This document shows, one piece after another, positions 62,952 through 64,000 of a stretch of DNA of 64,000 nucleotides. Source of the stretch: Mesorhizobium sp. ORS 3324 (GTDB taxonomy: Bacteria; Pseudomonadota; Alphaproteobacteria; Rhizobiales; Rhizobiaceae). The stretch is from positions 207,017 to 271,016 of the forward strand of contig LM655187.1 in the NCBI GenBank assembly GCA_000824825.2. The letters are read 5' to 3'. A program made the translations under genes and the position numbers. How positions within the stretch are numbered: the first letter of the stretch is position 1; every line of letters starts with the position of its first letter. The notes beneath the pieces are model-generated. The model did no database searches and was not told where the DNA came from. It saw only the letters and a list, made by a program, of their open reading frames with translations.

Positions 62952-63833
62952 ATGAAGACGCCGGCCGACATCATTACCCGCCTGCAGTTGATATCGCAGG
63001 ACGGCACCAAGTCGGACCGCCGGCTGGCGGGGCTTGTACTTTCCGATCTCGATTTTGCTTCCAAGGCCGCGATCTCGGAGATCGCCGCTCGCGTCGGCGT
63101 CAGCGAGCCGACGGTGACCCGCTTCTGCCGCAATCTCGGCTGCGAGGGCTTGCGTGACTTCAAATTCTATTTGGCGCAGGCGATCGCCATCGGCGGCCAG
63201 TATCTGTCGCCGGAGCCGCTCAGCCGCGACGCGCGTGAGCAGCGCATCGCGTCCGCCATCACCGAGGCGGCGATCACTTCCATCCAGCGCGCCAGCGAGA
63301 GCCTCGACATGAGCGTGCTGATGAGCGTGGCCGCCCGCATCGCCGGTTCCGGCAACGTGCTTTGCATCGGCTCCGGCGGCATCTCCTCGATGATGGCGAC
63401 CGAGATGCAGAACCGGCTGTTCCGGCTGGGCCTCTCGGCGCTCGCCCAAACCGACGGCCAGCTGCAGCGCATGTATGCCGCGGTCGCGACGCCCGAGACG
63501 ACGCTGGTCGCCTTCTCGGTCTCCGGCTTCGCGCGTTCAGTGATCGAGGCCGTCGAGGTCGCGCAGCAATATGGCGCGGCCACCGTCGCCATCACCGCGC
63601 CGGATTCGGCACTGGCCAAGGTCGCCGACACGGTGATCCTGCTGCAGCCTTTCGAGGACGGCAACATCTACAAGCCGACCTCGTCGCGCTACGCGCTGCT
63701 TGCCATCCTCGATATGATCGCCACCGCGGTGGCCGAATCGCGCGGCCCGAAAGTGCTGGAGAACCTGCGCCGCATCAAGCAAAGCGTGAACACGCTGAAA
63801 GTTGATGATCCCCGATTGCCCCTGGGGGATTGA
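62952..63833 (+). CDS. MurR/RpiR family transcriptional regulator
   Basis: A 293-residue regulator with an N-terminal RpiR helix-turn-helix (about 1-78; AISEIAARVGVSEPTVTRFC) and a C-terminal SIS sugar-phosphate-binding domain (about 120-260; VLCIGSGGISSMMATEMQNR, SVSGFARSVIEAVEVAQQYG). In relatives the SIS domain senses a phosphorylated sugar intermediate and the protein usually represses a catabolic operon. The ATG lies 24 bases after the ATPase stop; a ribosome site is weak (GACGGTTACG). It is the last gene of the SDR-ATPase-regulator unit and probably governs the divergent promoters at 60916-61086. Confidence 0.92.
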   Translation: MKTPADIITRLQLISQDGTKSDRRLAGLVLSDLDFASKAAISEIAARVGVSEPTVTRFCRNLGCEGLRDFKFYLAQAIAIGGQYLSPEPLSRDAREQRIASAITEAAITSIQRASESLDMSVLMSVAARIAGSGNVLCIGSGGISSMMATEMQNRLFRLGLSALAQTDGQLQRMYAAVATPETTLVAFSVSGFARSVIEAVEVAQQYGAATVAITAPDSALAKVADTVILLQPFEDGNIYKPTSSRYALLAILDMIATAVAESRGPKVLENLRRIKQSVNTLKVDDPRLPLGD

Positions 63834-63882
63834 AGGCCGTCCTGCCGCGGTGCGTCTGGCTACAAAATAGCTGGAGACGTCG

Positions 63883-64000
63883 ACGCTGCCTCTCATCCGC
63901 CTGCCGGCACCTTCTCCCCGTGAACGACGGGGAGAAGGGAGATCCTGCAACGCTGGCGATTGGCGAAATCATCCGCGGCAGCGTCTTTCTCCCCGTCACT
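63883..64000. repeat. hairpin-ended intergenic element, GGGGAGA superfamily (copy 9, cut by window end)
   Basis: Left part of a copy: CCTTCTCCCCGTGAACGACG followed by GGGAGAAGG, then TGCAACGCTGGCGATTGGCG, the reverse complement of the internal core (63946-63965), then the start of a second CTCCCCGTCACT hairpin. It follows the RpiR gene. Confidence 0.8.

Overview
The window is 64 kb of GC-rich chromosomal DNA from an alphaproteobacterium of the order Hyphomicrobiales (Rhizobiales), most likely Mesorhizobium or a close relative. This rests on the gene content (atpHAG-type ATP synthase operon, a 1602-residue NAD-glutamate dehydrogenase, usg, DUF1674/SDHAF4, LptE next to LeuS, heparinase-like gene between rsmB and purH) and on rhizobial-style palindromic intergenic repeats. 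Nothing looks like a phage, plasmid, IS element, CRISPR array, tRNA or rRNA. Most of the window is core housekeeping sequence; the interesting material lies in small or non-coding elements and in one transport locus at the right end.

Layout. 1-2545: start of an F1 ATP synthase operon on the minus strand (atpH, atpA, atpG cut by the window edge). 2781-8390: small membrane protein, Asp/Glu racemase family protein, an orphan Phd-type antitoxin, priA, fsa/transaldolase, and a MerR regulator overlapping a carboxymuconolactone-decarboxylase-family gene. 8797-12820: lptE-leuS, divergent from the YggS PLP-binding protein. 12983-18030: membrane protein, two aldo/keto reductases, and a LysR regulator divergent from an MFS exporter. 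18183-22748: usg, acs, MOSC protein and a cyclopropane-fatty-acid-synthase-like methyltransferase. 22961-23162: a very small gene with a 15-nt Shine-Dalgarno sequence, followed by four hairpins and a terminator. 23316-30564: HAD phosphatase, SDHAF4 homologue, htpX, rsmB, heparinase-like protein, purH. 30740-41528: MFS permease, NAD-glutamate dehydrogenase, AhpD-like and YciI-like proteins, DUF1062 protein, typA. 41725-53812: PhoD phosphatase, M3 peptidase, NTF2-like protein, beta carbonic anhydrase, DUF429 protein, pdxY, a lemA-TPM-TPM envelope module, GNAT, ppa. 53847-55825: a TetR regulator facing an MFS gene across a strong paired operator. 55979-63833: an ABC uptake system split over two divergent transcription units, with an M81 (MlrC-like) peptidase, an SDR dehydrogenase and a MurR/RpiR regulator.

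How the parts work together. The right-end locus looks like one catabolic module: binding protein, two permeases and the M81 hydrolase on one strand; dehydrogenase, ATPase and regulator on the other. The substrate is unknown. The TetR/MFS and LysR/MFS pairs look like two inducible efflux systems. Intergenic regions carry at least two superfamilies of palindromic repeats. One (six copies) shares an AAAAGTG...GGTTTT core. The other (nine copies) has GGGGAGA-type hairpin ends and often an internal TTCGCCAATCGC core. Two copies of the latter sit inside operons, where they may alter mRNA or even coding sequence. The mini-gene at 22961-23162 is the most unusual object: it resembles the extended-Shine-Dalgarno small mRNAs (rreB type) reported from Bradyrhizobium.
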